This document shows, piece after piece, positions 13,140 to 14,489 of a stretch of DNA of 14,489 bases. A program made the position numbers and the translations under genes. The DNA comes from Lachnospiraceae bacterium UBA3316 (GTDB lineage Bacteria; Bacillota; Clostridia; Lachnospirales; Lachnospiraceae): contig DESK01000066.1 of NCBI GenBank assembly GCA_002361955.1, forward strand, positions 1-14,489, written 5' to 3'. The notes under the pieces were generated by a model that saw nothing but the letters and a program-made list of their open reading frames with translations, searched no databases and had not been told where the DNA came from. Each line of letters begins with the position of its first letter. Position 1 is the stretch's first letter.

Positions 13140-13390
13140 TAGTGAAAGGCAAAGAAGGTGCCAGTAGAGCATTGTTTTCTTACAGAGAGAGGGAGCCGTC
13201 GGCTGGAAGCTCCTTTAAGTGCAGATGATGCTTCGAATTTCTCACCGGAGCCGCATTTCTGAAGGGATAGTAGGAGATGCCGTCGGATGCGCGTTAAGCA
13301 TATGAGAGCCTGCCTGGGCGCAGGAAACAGGGTGGTACCGCGGAATGTCAGATTTCGTCCCTTTTGGGATGGAAGCTGGCTTTTTTTTAT
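13140..13390 (+). promoter_or_regulatory. T-box riboswitch controlling pheS (probable tRNA-Phe sensor)
   Basis: The leader reads the charging state of a tRNA and permits transcription of pheS when uncharged tRNA binds. The hallmark T-box sequence AGGGTGGTACCGCG lies at 13329-13342. Stem I features upstream include an AGTA motif (13163-13166) and a distal GGAGCC...GGCTGGAAGCTCC region (13192-13213). In the 3' strand, GAAT is followed by TTC (13239-13241), the best candidate for the Phe specifier codon; a second TTC at 13232 is an alternative. Stem III is CCTGC (13309-13313) with GCAGG (13320-13324). The competing terminator pairs 13347-13361 with 13366-13380 (14 of 15 positions) and ends in eight T's. 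Length and order match standard T-box leaders. Confidence 0.95.
13347..13388 (+). terminator. Conditional T-box terminator
   Basis: GTCAGATTTCGTCCC (13347-13361) pairs with GGGATGGAAGCTGGC (13366-13380) around TTTT, with a single A-G mismatch and some G-U pairs. T8 follows at 13381-13388. The upstream T-box bases 13329-13342 lie just 5' of this stem, so the antiterminator, which needs downstream bases of the stem's left arm, would exclude it. Confidence 0.93.
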
Positions 13391-13423
13391 TAAAAAATCG
13401 TAACTCAAGAAGGAGAATATACC

Positions 13424-14443
13424 ATGAAAGAGAGACTGCAGGAAATCAGAGAAGAAGCAATCAAACAGATCCAGAGCTCTGACGCACTGGACAAGCTGAA
13501 TGATGCCCGCGTAGCGTTCCTTGGGAAAAAGGGAAAGCTGACAGCCGTATTAAAGGGCATGAAAGATGTGGCGGCGGAGGAGCGGCCCGTCGTAGGACAG
13601 ATGGTGAATGAAACCAGGGAGGCCATCGAGAGGATTTTGGAGGAGACGAAGCGGAAGCTTGAGGCAAAGGCGAGGGAGGAACAGCTGGCCCGCGAGGTCA
13701 TCGACGTGACCCTGCCTGCAAAAAAGAACAGCTTAGGACACAGGCATCCCAATACCATCGCCTTAGAAGAGGTGGAGAGGATTTTTATCGGCATGGGCTA
13801 TGAGGTGGTGGAAGGCCCGGAAATAGAGTATGACCTTTACAATTTCGAAAAGCTGAATATTCCCGCGAACCATCCCGCCAAGGATGAGCAGGATACCTTT
13901 TATATCAATAAGGATATCGTGCTGCGTACCCAGACGTCCCCGGTACAGGCCAGGATCATGGAACAGGGAAAGCTGCCGATCCGTATGATCGCGCCGGGAA
14001 GAGTGTTCCGTTCCGATGAGGTGGATGCCACCCATTCCCCGTCTTTCCATCAGATCGAGGGACTGGTGGTAGACAAGAACATTACGTTTGCAGACTTAAA
14101 GGGAACTCTGGAGGAATTTGCCAGGGAGCTGTTCGGGCCGGAGACGAAGACGAAGTTCCGTCCCCATCATTTCCCCTTCACAGAGCCCAGCGCAGAGGTG
14201 GATGTATCCTGCTTTAAATGCGGCGGAAAGGGATGCCGTTTCTGCAAGGGTTCCGGATGGATCGAGATCCTGGGCTGCGGCATGGTGCATCCCCACGTAT
14301 TTGAGATGTGCGGCATAGACCCGGAAGAGTACACAGGCTTTGCCTTTGGCGTGGGCTTGGAGCGAATCGCGCTGCTCAAGTATGAGATCGACGATATGAG
14401 GCTCTTATACGAGAATGATGTAAGATTCCTGAAACAGTTTTGA
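13424..14443 (+). CDS. pheS: Phenylalanyl-tRNA synthetase alpha subunit
   Basis: PheS is the catalytic class II subunit that, with PheT, charges tRNA-Phe with phenylalanine in the cytoplasm. ATG 13424 follows AAGGAG (13410-13415) at eight bases. The 339 residues match the family's length: an N-terminal coiled-coil (1-90) that contacts tRNA, then the catalytic core. Visible marks are the GHRHPNTIALEEVERIF motif 1 region (105-121), motif 2 around RMIAPGRVFRSDEVDATHSP (187-206) with FHQIEGL, and motif 3 FAFGVGLERIALLKY (306-320). A CxxC-x4-CxxC cluster at 263-274 leads into GWIEILGCGMVHPHVF, a common feature of the family. Expression is set by the T-box upstream. The 46 bases after its stop contain no credible pheT start, so pheT, its usual neighbour, would have to lie beyond the window edge. 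Confidence 0.97.
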   Translation: MKERLQEIREEAIKQIQSSDALDKLNDARVAFLGKKGKLTAVLKGMKDVAAEERPVVGQMVNETREAIERILEETKRKLEAKAREEQLAREVIDVTLPAKKNSLGHRHPNTIALEEVERIFIGMGYEVVEGPEIEYDLYNFEKLNIPANHPAKDEQDTFYINKDIVLRTQTSPVQARIMEQGKLPIRMIAPGRVFRSDEVDATHSPSFHQIEGLVVDKNITFADLKGTLEEFARELFGPETKTKFRPHHFPFTEPSAEVDVSCFKCGGKGCRFCKGSGWIEILGCGMVHPHVFEMCGIDPEEYTGFAFGVGLERIALLKYEIDDMRLLYENDVRFLKQF

Positions 14444-14489
14444 CATTCAGACCATTATGAAATATAGAAAGCTTCCTGTATACTTTAAA

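Noticed and set aside
14457..14489. ATG 14457 as the start of pheT
   Set aside because: The frame is open to the window end but has no ribosome site, and the residues (MKYRKLPVYFK) do not resemble the start of PheT.
1..14489. CRISPR arrays, tRNA or rRNA genes, insertion sequences, attachment sites
   Set aside because: I saw no regularly spaced repeats, cloverleaf-like gene, transposase or integrase, or flanking direct repeats in the window.

Overview
The window looks like chromosome from a Gram-positive anaerobe of the Clostridia, most likely Lachnospiraceae. The reasons are strong AGGAG-type ribosome sites, TTGNNN-17-TATAAT promoters, a T-box leader on a tRNA synthetase gene, a Firmicutes-style 6S RNA, a SpoIID/LytB-domain protein, and lipoproteins of a style common in gut Lachnospiraceae. 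This placement is inference from gene content, not from a database search.

Layout. (1) Bases 1 to about 1900 are AT-rich and look like an accessory, partly decayed region. They hold the 3' end of an unrecognised gene, a reading frame cut in two by an in-frame stop (578-1225), and a signal-peptide-bearing small secreted protein broken by a frameshift (1327-1706), followed by a strong hairpin. (2) Bases 1924-7650 form one tight operon behind a near-consensus promoter: a propeller-like lipoprotein, a solute-binding lipoprotein, an ABC ATPase of the ABC-2/drug-exporter type, and a 703-residue permease that is visibly an internal duplication. Solute-binding lipoproteins next to an ABC-2-type exporter core is the most unusual system here. 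(3) Threonine synthase (7765-9252) has its own promoter. (4) A 6S RNA gene with its own promoter sits between threonine synthase and aldose 1-epimerase (9597-10649). (5) A SpoIID/LytB-domain protein (10742-12142) and a YihY/BrkB-family membrane protein (12287-13135) follow. (6) A T-box riboswitch, with its promoter inside the 3' end of the YihY gene, controls pheS (13424-14443), which closes the window.

The right-hand two thirds are ordinary core genes: amino-acid synthesis, sugar mutarotation, cell wall and translation. The left third is accessory and carries both broken genes. The ABC operon may be a sensing, resistance or export module. Whether the broken secreted protein upstream was its partner cannot be settled from sequence alone.
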